DNA from: Streptococcus sp. M334
Lineage (GTDB): Bacteria > Bacillota > Bacilli > Lactobacillales > Streptococcaceae
Assembly: GCF_000187745.1 (NCBI RefSeq)
Contig: NZ_GL732486.1
Location: 329,524-373,883, forward strand
Length of the DNA stretch: 44,360 nt
Direction: 5' to 3'
The first letter of the stretch is position 1; each line of letters opens with the position of its first letter. Below, piece after piece: positions 27,865-35,878 of the stretch. The notes under the pieces are model-generated. The model worked only from the letters and a program-made list of their open reading frames with translations, made no database searches and was not told the DNA's origin. A program made the translations under genes and the position numbers.

Positions 27865-28702
27865 TGAGGTCTTCCAATGTATCTAAGGTATAGTTACCGA
27901 GTTTGCCGTCGCGGACTTCTTTCACGAAGAGACTGTAAAAGCGGTCATAGTCATCCCTGAAACCGAGGGCGCGGGTCATATCCATAATAATAACAGGCGC
28001 TTCTTCTTCAATTTTCATTTGTTTGAAGCGTTCAGCCAGCTTTTCTGGATAATGTTCTTTGAAATAATTGAGACCAAAAATAGTTACCTCATCCATAGGA
28101 AGCAACTGGTCTTTGATAGCTCCAGTCAAGGCCAACTTAAGGGCAACAGTTTCATCCTCAAACTTAGGCCAAAGAATCCCTGGTGTATCCAAGATTTCCA
28201 GGTCTTTATTGGTTTTGAGCCATTGTTGACCCTTGGTCACACCTGGTTTGTTGCCAACAACGGCAATCTTCTTACCAGCCAAACGGTTCATGAGAGTTGA
28301 TTTACCAGCGTTTGGAATCCCGATAATCATGGTACGCAAGGTTTCAATCTGGATACCGCGTTCCTTCTGGCGTGTAATCTTATCCGCCATGAGTTTTTTT
28401 GCCGCATCTGTTACAACTTTTACAGTCACTTGCTCTTTGGAATTGATAGCTAGCGTCTGGATTCCTTGTGATTCAAAATACTGACGCCATTCCTTTGTCA
28501 TTGCTGGATCGGCCAAGTCTGCCTTGTTTAAAATCAAGAGTTTTGGTTTGTCACCAACAATCTTGGTCAACATAGGATTTTGACTAGATAAAGGTAAGCG
28601 TGCATCAACCAAAATCGTCACAAAATCAACAAATTTTAAATTCTCCTGCACCTGTCGACGCGCTTTAGACATGTGACCAGGAAACCATTGAATAGTAGCC
28701 AT
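27851..28702 (-). CDS. rbgA: Ribosome biogenesis GTPase RbgA (YlqF)
   Basis: Essential circularly permuted GTPase for a late step of 50S assembly. The 283 residues start [14 protein letters not shown] and show the permuted order: G4 LNKADLAD near residue 60, then G1 [16 protein letters not shown] near 127 and G3 DTPGILWP near 174. The N-terminus is intact. Its 5' end is the known integration target of Tn5253-type elements, and here the ICE integrase gene lies directly upstream, so rbgA transcription must start within or read through ICE-end DNA. A GAAAGGAAA ribosome site precedes the ATG. Confidence 0.97.
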   Translation of the reverse strand: MATIQWFPGHMSKARRQVQENLKFVDFVTILVDARLPLSSQNPMLTKIVGDKPKLLILNKADLADPAMTKEWRQYFESQGIQTLAINSKEQVTVKVVTDAAKKLMADKITRQKERGIQIETLRTMIIGIPNAGKSTLMNRLAGKKIAVVGNKPGVTKGQQWLKTNKDLEILDTPGILWPKFEDETVALKLALTGAIKDQLLPMDEVTIFGLNYFKEHYPEKLAERFKQMKIEEEAPVIIMDMTRALGFRDDYDRFYSLFVKEVRDGKLGNYTLDTLEDLNGDD

Positions 28703-28783
28703 TGAGTTTTTTTCCTTTCATAGCAAGGGTTTAGAGCCCCTATTTTATTTTACTATTGTCTAAACACCAAGCGAACACCAAAG
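28640..28783. other. Probable ICE-chromosome junction at rbgA (att region)
   Basis: The 81 bp between the rbgA start and the integrase stop, with the first codons of rbgA, should contain one att site. Tn5253 is reported to integrate at an 83-bp attB in rbgA. I cannot define the core without the other end or an empty site. Confidence 0.5.
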
Positions 28784-30298
28784 CTACCATGCAATGGAAA
28801 AACCTCTGATTTGATTCTCACTTGATTTCACAATCTTTATATCAAACTGTGACTGTGGGTGGTATTTGACAATATCTTTTTTGATTTTTAATAGTAAATT
28901 TGAAACAATATTTTTAGGTGAGTAACGTGGACTAAGATGTAACAAGTCTTTGAACTCATCAACACTTAATTCTACTTTATTGCTATTATCACTAGTTTCA
29001 ATAAATTTTTCAATCATTCTGGAATATTTACAGGTATAACTTTTCAATTCTTCAAAATGGAAATTGTGATTTTCTACAAATTGATTTAAGGCTTTTACAG
29101 TATTTTCTTGTGAACGATTTATATTATGTGTATAGCCCATTGTTGTCTCAAAGTTAGCGTGTCCTACCCTAGTCATAATATCTTTCACTGCTATGTGCAT
29201 CTCATTACTTTGAAGGTAACTAATATGCATATGCCTAAACGAATGGGGAGTAACATGTTTTACCCACTTAAAACCATAGTCACTTAAACAATTTGTCAAT
29301 AATTTTCCTTCTATTCGTTTCAAAATTTGACGAAAAGTGCTTGATGTTATTGGAGAGCCATATTCTGTTCTAAATACACTTTCAGAATGTGTAAAAGCAG
29401 GACAAGGATGTTTCTCCATATAAGCATCAAACTCTTTATTTCTCTGTATTGTCCTTTTAATAGCTTCGCTTGCAGCTTCAGGCAAAGCTACTTCTCTAAT
29501 TGAATTGAGTGTTTTAGTTGTATCAAAATGAAATTGCTCAACTTTTAAACAATGATATTGAAGTGCCTTATCAATATGCAAGATTCCTTTTTCAAAATCA
29601 ATATCTGATGGTAAAAATGCAGCTTCACTTATTCGAATACCTGTAAGCAACAATACTATAGCAAGATCATAATAGTTTGCATTTCTGCATTGACGTAACA
29701 CATCAAAAAAAGCGTGTAATTCATGGATTTCTAGAAATTTAGAATCATGTCTTTCTTTTGCTTTACGCCTTTTCTCTAGTGAAATATCTAGTTTTACCGC
29801 AGTCATAGGAGAAAACTTAATGACATTATATAACACACCATGATTAAAAATCTTATTACAAGTGCTTTTTATATGAGTCATTGTTGAAGGCGATGCATCA
29901 TACATTTCTAAATATTTATTGAGACTATTTTTCATCAGAAGTGGGGTAATCCTGTCTAATAAAAAATCATCTCCTATAATTTTCCCAAGATGCTTCATAA
30001 CCAGTAGTTCTCTCTGAATTGTTTGTGGTTTAACAGAGACACACCACGTCTGAAACCAATTTTCTTTTAACTCTCCAAATGTTGTAATCAGTTCAGGACT
30101 AAACTGACTTTCAAATGAAGTAGTTAGTCTATCTATTTTATCAAGAACCTCTCTTTCAGCTTGTTTCCTCGCCCTACTAGTATTCTTAGTATAACTTACA
30201 GTTACTGATTTCCACTTTCCTGTTAGTGGATCTTTGTACTTTTCAACCACTTGATATAAGGGTTGCCCTTTTGAATTTGTTTTAGTTACATAATACAT
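28784..30298 (-). CDS. int: ICE tyrosine recombinase/integrase
   Basis: Site-specific recombinase that inserts and, with an excisionase, excises the element. The 504 residues have an N-terminal arm-binding part (TKNSKGQPLYQVVEKYKDP), a SAM-like core-binding domain (about 65-175), and a catalytic domain with LLLTGIRISEAAFL, THPHSFRH-type VTPHSFRHMHISYL, GHANFETTMGY and the nucleophile Tyr. About 100 residues follow the tyrosine, longer than Tn916 Int (405 residues). Its position against rbgA matches the Tn5252/Tn5253 family. The stop lies 81 bp from the rbgA start. Confidence 0.9.
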   Translation of the reverse strand: MYYVTKTNSKGQPLYQVVEKYKDPLTGKWKSVTVSYTKNTSRARKQAEREVLDKIDRLTTSFESQFSPELITTFGELKENWFQTWCVSVKPQTIQRELLVMKHLGKIIGDDFLLDRITPLLMKNSLNKYLEMYDASPSTMTHIKSTCNKIFNHGVLYNVIKFSPMTAVKLDISLEKRRKAKERHDSKFLEIHELHAFFDVLRQCRNANYYDLAIVLLLTGIRISEAAFLPSDIDFEKGILHIDKALQYHCLKVEQFHFDTTKTLNSIREVALPEAASEAIKRTIQRNKEFDAYMEKHPCPAFTHSESVFRTEYGSPITSSTFRQILKRIEGKLLTNCLSDYGFKWVKHVTPHSFRHMHISYLQSNEMHIAVKDIMTRVGHANFETTMGYTHNINRSQENTVKALNQFVENHNFHFEELKSYTCKYSRMIEKFIETSDNSNKVELSVDEFKDLLHLSPRYSPKNIVSNLLLKIKKDIVKYHPQSQFDIKIVKSSENQIRGFSIAW

Positions 30299-30382
30299 AA
30301 TTTAATTCCTCTTAACTCTTAAAAAGAAATAAATCATTGTTGTATAGAATAAATAACTACCCTATATTATACCATGACTTCC

Positions 30383-30616
30383 TTATTTTGTCCGCTTTTG
30401 CTTCCATCTTAAGAAACTTTCAAATCCTTCTAGATTAATGAAAACAAGTTTATGGGTTGGGTTAATTACATACATGGAAAATGATCTGTTTTCTCTCATT
30501 TCTTTAATCCATCTGTTCAATGTATATTGATTTAAACCATCCCATCTTTTTAGAATTCCTTTTTTATCGGCCCATTCTGCAATGGAATTTTCGACAGATA
30601 TATATTTTATATTCAT
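30383..30616 (-). CDS. Small excisionase-like DNA-binding protein
   Basis: A 77-residue protein placed just upstream of int, where ICEs keep xis. NRWIKEMRENRSFSMYVINPTHKLVFINLEGFESFLRWKQ resembles the winged-helix layout of Tn916-type excisionases (helix, then a segment ending in FxxFLRW). The ATG at 30616, after AGGAAGGATG, is preferred to one at 30652. The family assignment rests on size, position and the C-terminal pattern. Confidence 0.6.
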   Translation of the reverse strand: MNIKYISVENSIAEWADKKGILKRWDGLNQYTLNRWIKEMRENRSFSMYVINPTHKLVFINLEGFESFLRWKQKRTK

Positions 30617-30652
30617 GACATCATCCTTCCTAAAAAATATTTTTCCCTCCAT

Positions 30653-30875
30653 GGCATGACTGATGAAGTCATCATAAGAATTTCACTTACTGCTCTTTTA
30701 CGGTGGCAGCCTGAACGGTCAGAAGTATCATTGTATATCATTTGTATCATGGCATATAAAGTATCGCTCTATTTTATTGATGGTTTTAATATCGCTCTTA
30801 TCATGGCGAGCCATTCAAATCTGCTCCACAAATGAGGAAAGTACCATTTTGGAATATTCAATTGTCAAAGAACAA
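30653..30875. other. Short gap between xis-like and XRE genes
   Basis: No frame or repeat is convincing here. The sequence is expected to hold the int-xis promoter and recombinase arm sites, but I could not pick them out. Confidence 0.3.
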
Positions 30876-30881
30876 ATAAAA

Positions 30882-30920
30882 AATCTCCTCATTTTCACAC
30901 TCTATTAAATTGAGGAGATT
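30882..30920 (-). terminator. Terminator of the XRE regulator gene
   Basis: aatctcctca (30882-30891) and tgaggagatt (30911-30920) form a 10-bp stem followed, on the minus strand, by T5. The stem overlaps the stop codon. Confidence 0.85.
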
Positions 30921-31140
30921 ATTTTCCAAAGCGAATTTTATCAGGAAAATCTGTCAACCCCAATAGGTAGTCTGTACTGACATCGTAAAAGTTTGAGAGA
31001 GTTACCAATACATCTGCCGTTAAGGCATGCTCACCCCGCTCAATTTTAGCATAAGCTGAGTTTGTAAACGAAAGTATTTTAGCTATTTGTTTTTGGGTCA
31101 AATCGTGATCTTTCCTCAAATCTCTCAAACGTCTGTACAT
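30919..31140 (-). CDS. XRE-family helix-turn-helix regulator
   Basis: A 73-residue Cro/C1-type repressor: MYRRLRDLRKDHDLTQKQIAKIL forms helices 1-2, SFTNSAYAKIERGEH the recognition helix, and ADVLVTLSNFYDVSTDYLLGLTD the usual end. It probably controls the int/xis side of the ICE and its own promoter, where a dyad is present. It is transcribed toward int and ends at a strong terminator. Confidence 0.9.
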   Translation of the reverse strand: MYRRLRDLRKDHDLTQKQIAKILSFTNSAYAKIERGEHALTADVLVTLSNFYDVSTDYLLGLTDFPDKIRFGK

Positions 31141-31187
31141 CTAGCTTTCTCCTGAGAAAAGTATAATATATAAAACTAAGAAATCAT

Positions 31188-31214
31188 TCAAAGTGTCCCA
31201 ATTGGACATTTTGA
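31188..31214. promoter_or_regulatory. Dyad operator upstream of the XRE gene
   Basis: tcaaagtgtcc (31188-31198) and ggacattttga (31204-31214) are inverted with one mismatch, 48 bp upstream of the XRE start. The -10-like strings near 31161-31172 lie between, so it is a plausible autoregulatory site. Confidence 0.6.
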
Positions 31215-31813
31215 ACTAAAATTAATTTATTAAACACTTCTCATAAGCATATCTATTATAGGTAAGACAATATTAAGAAAGACGGTCAAAATCTATTAAC
31301 CGTCTAAAAATAAAAATGTTATAAGCTATTAAAAAATCAGCAGTAATCCGGTAACAAAAGTCGCATAATTTTGTTAAGAAAGGAATTAATGATGTTCAGA
31401 TTACTGCTAACCAGCAAATTGAAAAATGGTCAACATGATATTTCCAATGTGAATATCTTACTTTCAGAACCTAAAGGTTGAATAATAGCCACCCCCTACT
31501 TATCAATAAAATTATCCGTTGCATTAACAGATGTATATAAACCACTCCATGGATCCAAAGCAATTAACTAGACTTTATTTGTCAATAACCACAAAATTAG
31601 ATTAGAAAAATCATTAAAATTTAATTGGAATCCTTTGTGATGCTTTCTCAATAAAAGTAATACTTCTCAATATTTTAACTAAACTAAAGTAATAGCATAA
31701 TGGTATCTTGATTGTATTCTTCTAAAACAGATTGCCCTTCACATTCAACTGTGATTGATTAAATGTTTCCAAAAATATATTCCAAAGGCACTCTAAATTC
31801 TCTATATCAGGTA
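31215..31813. pseudogene. Decayed region between the XRE and MFS genes
   Basis: No open gene. Two inverted repeats are visible: agacggt/accgtct (31280-31305) and agcagtaatc/gattactgct (31339-31348 / 31399-31408). On the minus strand, around 31570-31430, one frame reads LDPWSGLYTSVNATDNFIDK, stop, GVAIIQPLGSESK and then another stop, which looks like a worn-out coding segment. I do not recognise its source. Confidence 0.4.
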
Positions 31814-33025
31814 TCAACTTCTATCATACCTCTTCAATAGCGTGCTGAATATTAGCGATAATACCGTAATAGATACACCAATAATAAAAATATTAAAAGT
31901 ATTGTTAGGATTTAAAACTACTGAGAAAAAAACGGTACCTAGTGGCATAAAAAGGATCGCTACTGAAAAGATAATTCCAAAGACTCTGCCAAGAAACTCA
32001 TTATCTACATCTCTTTGAACAATAGAGAAAAATTGGATATTAAAAATGGAAAGAAATAGACTAAATAACGCTGGAGAAAAAATTAGGATAATGAGGTTAT
32101 GGAATATAAAATAAAGCGGTGCAGTTAGCATTAACATTAAGCCTGAACACGCTGAAAAGAGAAGCAAACGTCTACTTGACAAAGATCTATTGACAAAACC
32201 ACTTAATATCGATCCCAAAAAACCACCAATTGCTTGCGCTGTTAGAAAGCTTCCATAAAGTCTATCTGAAATTCCTTCAAACATTTGACTACTATAAGGT
32301 AATAATAAATTATAGGCTGCTAGAACAAAATTAACCAAAGCAGAAAGAATGATAATAATAAAGATTGGTTTATGGCTATAAACATACTTGAATCCTACTT
32401 TTAAGTCGTTAAAGACTCCACTTATTGTCATTTCCTCCTTTGTATCTACTTCTTCATTCACAGGTGTAACAAATAAAATCAATAAAGCTGCCATTAGAAA
32501 TGATAATCCATCCAATAATAGCACCCCCCGTACCCCTAGAATGTTGTACAAGAAGATTGCTACCATAGGAATCGTTACTTTTATTACAGTACTCGTTGTT
32601 TCTAATAGTGAATTTAGTTTGGAAATACTATCTTCTTTTACGACTTCTTTCGTAAAAGCCTTGTAGGACGGTCCTGAAAATGCGCTCATAAAAGCCAATA
32701 TGACATTTGTGATAACAATCGCATAAACTAACCATTGTTCTTTAGAGATTAATGATAGAACTATGCAAGCGGCTCCAGATAAGAAATTTGTCCCAATGAT
32801 AATTTTTTTCCGCTTAAAACTATCTGCAATGACTCCACCGAATAAATTGAATAGAACCCCGATCACCTTTTCTAATGATTGATAAATGGCAACCAACGAT
32901 AAAGATGTTGGATTTAGTCCTGCCAGAAAGGTATTATTAGCGAAGTCAAACATGATATCTCCGATTTTAGATACCCCTTTACTCGTGACAAGATAACTTA
33001 TATTCTTTATTTTTTTATTTTCCAT
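31814..33025 (-). CDS. MFS exporter of the cargo cluster
   Basis: A 403-residue major-facilitator protein of the 12-helix type resembling the EntS/Mef-like export group (FNLFGGVIADSFKRKKIIIGTN is the loop 2-3 motif). It probably exports the cluster's product and may give self-protection. The ATG at 33025 follows an AGGTGAT ribosome site; the frame is open 9 bp further. It is separated from the ligase genes by 425 bp containing a terminator and a hairpin, so it is likely a separate transcript. Strongly AT-rich. Confidence 0.88.
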   Translation of the reverse strand: MENKKIKNISYLVTSKGVSKIGDIMFDFANNTFLAGLNPTSLSLVAIYQSLEKVIGVLFNLFGGVIADSFKRKKIIIGTNFLSGAACIVLSLISKEQWLVYAIVITNVILAFMSAFSGPSYKAFTKEVVKEDSISKLNSLLETTSTVIKVTIPMVAIFLYNILGVRGVLLLDGLSFLMAALLILFVTPVNEEVDTKEEMTISGVFNDLKVGFKYVYSHKPIFIIIILSALVNFVLAAYNLLLPYSSQMFEGISDRLYGSFLTAQAIGGFLGSILSGFVNRSLSSRRLLLFSACSGLMLMLTAPLYFIFHNLIILIFSPALFSLFLSIFNIQFFSIVQRDVDNEFLGRVFGIIFSVAILFMPLGTVFFSVVLNPNNTFNIFIIGVSITVLSLIFSTLLKRYDRS

Positions 33026-33154
33026 TAATATCACCTCATATTATCTTTTTCAGGTCCTCCATTAGCAATGTCTAAAATGCTACCACAATTTGTATAAGGC
33101 ACTATTTAATTTCATCATAGTTTAACAATAAAAGTATATCTACAACCTATCATT

Positions 33155-33191
33155 ACCATTATTAGTGTTATAAGACACCTTAAATAATGGT
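33155..33191. promoter_or_regulatory. Inverted repeat upstream of the MFS gene
   Basis: accattatt (33155-33163) and aataatggt (33183-33191) flank a further partial pairing (gtgt/cac). No T-run follows, so an operator or mRNA structure in the MFS leader is more likely than a terminator. The rest of 33026-33450 holds no gene that I can see. Confidence 0.45.
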
Positions 33192-33315
33192 TGAAAGAAA
33201 CTATGAAATAACTTTGAAAGTATTACTCGTTCAAAAGAGTCTTTAAAACCCTAAAATTCTAAAGATGGAAATGTTGATTTATCCACTTTTATAGAATCTG
33301 ATTTTTATAAAAATA

Positions 33316-33332
33316 GGAGTTTTTAAAACTCC
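33316..33332 (-). terminator. Terminator after the ligase operon
   Basis: ggagtttttaaaactcc is a near-perfect palindrome. On the minus strand it is followed by tattttta, about 120 bp past the second ATP-grasp stop. Confidence 0.65.
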
Positions 33333-33450
33333 ATCATGAAATATCTGTATTACCAACTAACTTCACCAAGTAATTGAACTAAATTCTCTCGTATCTATTA
33401 AAAACGTAACATTCTTAATCTTATGCAGATAAAAAATTAGACCCTAACTA

Positions 33451-34665
33451 CTAAGTAGTAAACCATGTATCAGTAATAGTTTCCGACCAATCAATTGACT
33501 TGCTATAAAAATTCTTTATATCCATTGCTTTTTGAAGGAGTTCATCCAAATTCTTCCCAAAAAAGCTAACAGTTAATAAGTAATCCATCTGTTTCTGTAA
33601 TCCAGCAAAGCGAACATTTTCATATTGTTTAATTTGTATCTCTATAATCCCATCCAAATCCAATATTGGAATAGACTTCACATATCCCTTTTGTGCCGGT
33701 ATCCATACTTTCCCAGAAAGCCTAATACTTGAAGTGTTGCCTATATTATAAGGAATGCCTAACTCTCTTTTTACCAAATATTCATCCAAATTAATTGAGA
33801 ATGATTTAATAATATTTTTCGTATATTCACCCCCTACAAGCCTACTTCCAATCTCACAGAGTATTGGATTACCAGATTTATCAATAAATATTTCTGCATG
33901 AAAAATCGTATTATAATCAACTTCAAATTTTTTAAAAATCTCTGCAGTATAATTTTTTAATAACTTGTCTTCATTCGAGTCAATATCAAGCATTATTGAA
34001 CCAAGACCAAATCCCTCTTCAAATGCTTCTAAACAATTTTTGACATACATACTACAACAAGAAAACTCTATCGATTGACCGTTAAAAAATCCGTCAACAT
34101 GATATAGCTGTCCACTCACATATTCTTCAACCAAGTAATCATCTAGCGAAATATTATAAAGAACATCTGACAACGAATCTTTATTTTCAATTTTGATAAC
34201 ACCTTTTGAAGCCCATTTTTTTCTTGGTTTCAAAATCACAGGATACCCAAATTGTTCACAGAAAGATACAACATCCATAAAGTGATCTACTTTTCTAAAT
34301 TTAGGAATTTTAAAACCTTCTTTAGAAAGTTTTTTCCGCATTAGATATTTATCTCTAAACAATAGTGCTTCTTCAAGTGTTTGACCTTTTATTCCCAAAT
34401 TCTTTCGTATACAAGCAGCTCGAATAATACTACCTTCTTCAAAAGCTAAAATTTTTGTAACAGGATCGATTTTATTTAATTCATAAATAAATTGCTCAAC
34501 ATTTCCGTTGGTCTCAAATTCAGGAAAACCTATAGCCTTATCATAAGAAAAACTATTTATCGTTTCGAGATAGCCCAAGATATATACCTCTTGGTCAAAA
34601 TCATTTAACCATTTTAAATAATTATGTTTAGACTTACCTTCACGATCAATAATCACTACAGACAT
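33451..34665 (-). CDS. ATP-grasp ligase 2 (carboxylate-amine ligase type)
   Basis: A 404-residue ATP-grasp enzyme that would activate a carboxylate as acyl-phosphate and join it to an amine. The central ATP-binding part shows VILKPRKKWASKGVIKI (ATP-lysine) and DDYLVEEYVSGQLYHVDGFF; the metal-binding end is FIDKSGNPILCEIGSRLVGGEYT. The N-terminal ~100 residues form a preATP-grasp fold. It resembles L-amino-acid ligase and BacD-like enzymes more than the graspetide macrocyclases, though this cannot be settled by eye. A GGAGGTGAAAT ribosome site precedes it. It is the last gene of the tight operon from 38,611. Confidence 0.8.
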   Translation of the reverse strand: MSVVIIDREGKSKHNYLKWLNDFDQEVYILGYLETINSFSYDKAIGFPEFETNGNVEQFIYELNKIDPVTKILAFEEGSIIRAACIRKNLGIKGQTLEEALLFRDKYLMRKKLSKEGFKIPKFRKVDHFMDVVSFCEQFGYPVILKPRKKWASKGVIKIENKDSLSDVLYNISLDDYLVEEYVSGQLYHVDGFFNGQSIEFSCCSMYVKNCLEAFEEGFGLGSIMLDIDSNEDKLLKNYTAEIFKKFEVDYNTIFHAEIFIDKSGNPILCEIGSRLVGGEYTKNIIKSFSINLDEYLVKRELGIPYNIGNTSSIRLSGKVWIPAQKGYVKSIPILDLDGIIEIQIKQYENVRFAGLQKQMDYLLTVSFFGKNLDELLQKAMDIKNFYSKSIDWSETITDTWFTT

Positions 34666-34684
34666 ATTTCACCTCCAAAATTGA

Positions 34685-35878
34685 CTATTCATACAGTACT
34701 TCAATACAGGAATTCAATGTCTTTTCTCTACCTGAGATTAACTCATTGTAATCGTTTGAAGTTTTTATCACATGACCAATCCTATTTGAGCTACCTATTT
34801 CTCTCCTCTTATCCCCCGCTTTAACATATAATTCAGTAGCGATAATATCCTTATGATTTTCAATATAGTGATCATCTAAAGTAACTGTTTTAATTACTTC
34901 ACCTTCAAATTCCTCAAAATAAATAGCTACAAATTTAGAAGAAAAGACAAAATTATCAAAATCATTTAAAAGTTGAGCAGATGATAGGGCTGCTATCTCT
35001 ATAGGATTATGGTTTATACTAATATTTCTATATAATTCCGAAATCATACCTCCACCTAATCTAAAGTGAGTTTCGACAACATGAATCTCTTGATTGTTTG
35101 TGATAATTATCTCTGTATGAGTTGGACCATTTGTAACCTTCAAAATTGATAATAGTTTCCCCATATAGTTGTTAATTATATCTTTTAAATCAGTCGAAAT
35201 ATTAGCAGGTACAATATGGCCAATCTCAACAAATGTTTCGAGATTTTTTAATTTTTTTGTTATACCATAAATATGATGCTGACTATTTACGCTTATAGCC
35301 TCTATACTAAATTCTTCACCTTCAATAAATTTTTCAATTATAAACGTTTCATCTGAAATCTCTACTTGATTCACTATTTCCTTCATGTTTGATGAATCAA
35401 CTTTATAGATTGCTCGACTCCCAGTACCATCTATCGGTTTTAAGATTGATGTGCCATTTTTGTTGACAAATCTTATCACATCATCTCTATTCTCAATCAT
35501 TTCACAGTTAACGTTGTCAAAGAATGAATTTTTCAAGTAAGTTCTCAATGCATACTTATTATTTATAACCATCATTTGAGTTTCATTGATATTAAAAGGT
35601 ATCTTTGTTTTTTCAGCTATTTTGTATGCTAGTGCTTGTAAATTTTCAAACATACAAATTATCGATTGATAGTCTCCTAAATATTCAACAGCCTTACTTA
35701 CTGTTTCAATAATTTGAACTTCATTTTTAAAACTGTTAAAGGCAAGAACTTCATCATAAAGATCTTTAAAATATGGTTTTATCTTCGAAGATTCACAAAC
35801 CAATGTTAACTTACAATTATTTTTTTTAAGTGCTCTGTGTATTTCAGAGAAACCACCAATAACAAGTATTTTAGACAT
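34685..35878 (-). CDS. ATP-grasp ligase 1 (carboxylate-amine ligase type)
   Basis: A 397-residue ATP-grasp protein. MSKILVIGGFSEIHRALKK is the preATP-grasp Rossmann-like start. SILKPIDGTGSRAIYKV holds ATP-binding Lys147, FIIEKFIEGEEFSIEAIS is the adenine-contact strand, and EIHVVETHFRLGGGMISEL is the metal/phosphate end (E...R.GG). It is clearly related in architecture to the next ligase but not a close copy. The start overlaps the AlaRS-like gene by 8 bp and the stop is 19 bp from the next ligase, so translation is coupled. Two ligases suggest at least two amide bonds in the product. Confidence 0.8.
   Translation of the reverse strand: MSKILVIGGFSEIHRALKKNNCKLTLVCESSKIKPYFKDLYDEVLAFNSFKNEVQIIETVSKAVEYLGDYQSIICMFENLQALAYKIAEKTKIPFNINETQMMVINNKYALRTYLKNSFFDNVNCEMIENRDDVIRFVNKNGTSILKPIDGTGSRAIYKVDSSNMKEIVNQVEISDETFIIEKFIEGEEFSIEAISVNSQHHIYGITKKLKNLETFVEIGHIVPANISTDLKDIINNYMGKLLSILKVTNGPTHTEIIITNNQEIHVVETHFRLGGGMISELYRNISINHNPIEIAALSSAQLLNDFDNFVFSSKFVAIYFEEFEGEVIKTVTLDDHYIENHKDIIATELYVKAGDKRREIGSSNRIGHVIKTSNDYNELISGREKTLNSCIEVLYE

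Noticed and set aside
28784..30298. Tn916-type integrase.
   Set aside because: At 504 residues it is much longer than Tn916 Int, and its location at rbgA with Tn5252-type mobilization genes points to the Tn5252/Tn5253 family.
30919..31140. The XRE gene as the antitoxin of a toxin-antitoxin pair.
   Set aside because: No partner toxin gene lies next to it; position and operator dyad fit an ICE regulator.
33451..35878. Microviridin/graspetide-type macrocyclase assignment for the ATP-grasp pair.
   Set aside because: No precursor with the required Thr/Ser/Lys-Glu/Asp core is seen, and the ligases look more like amino-acid or peptide ligases.
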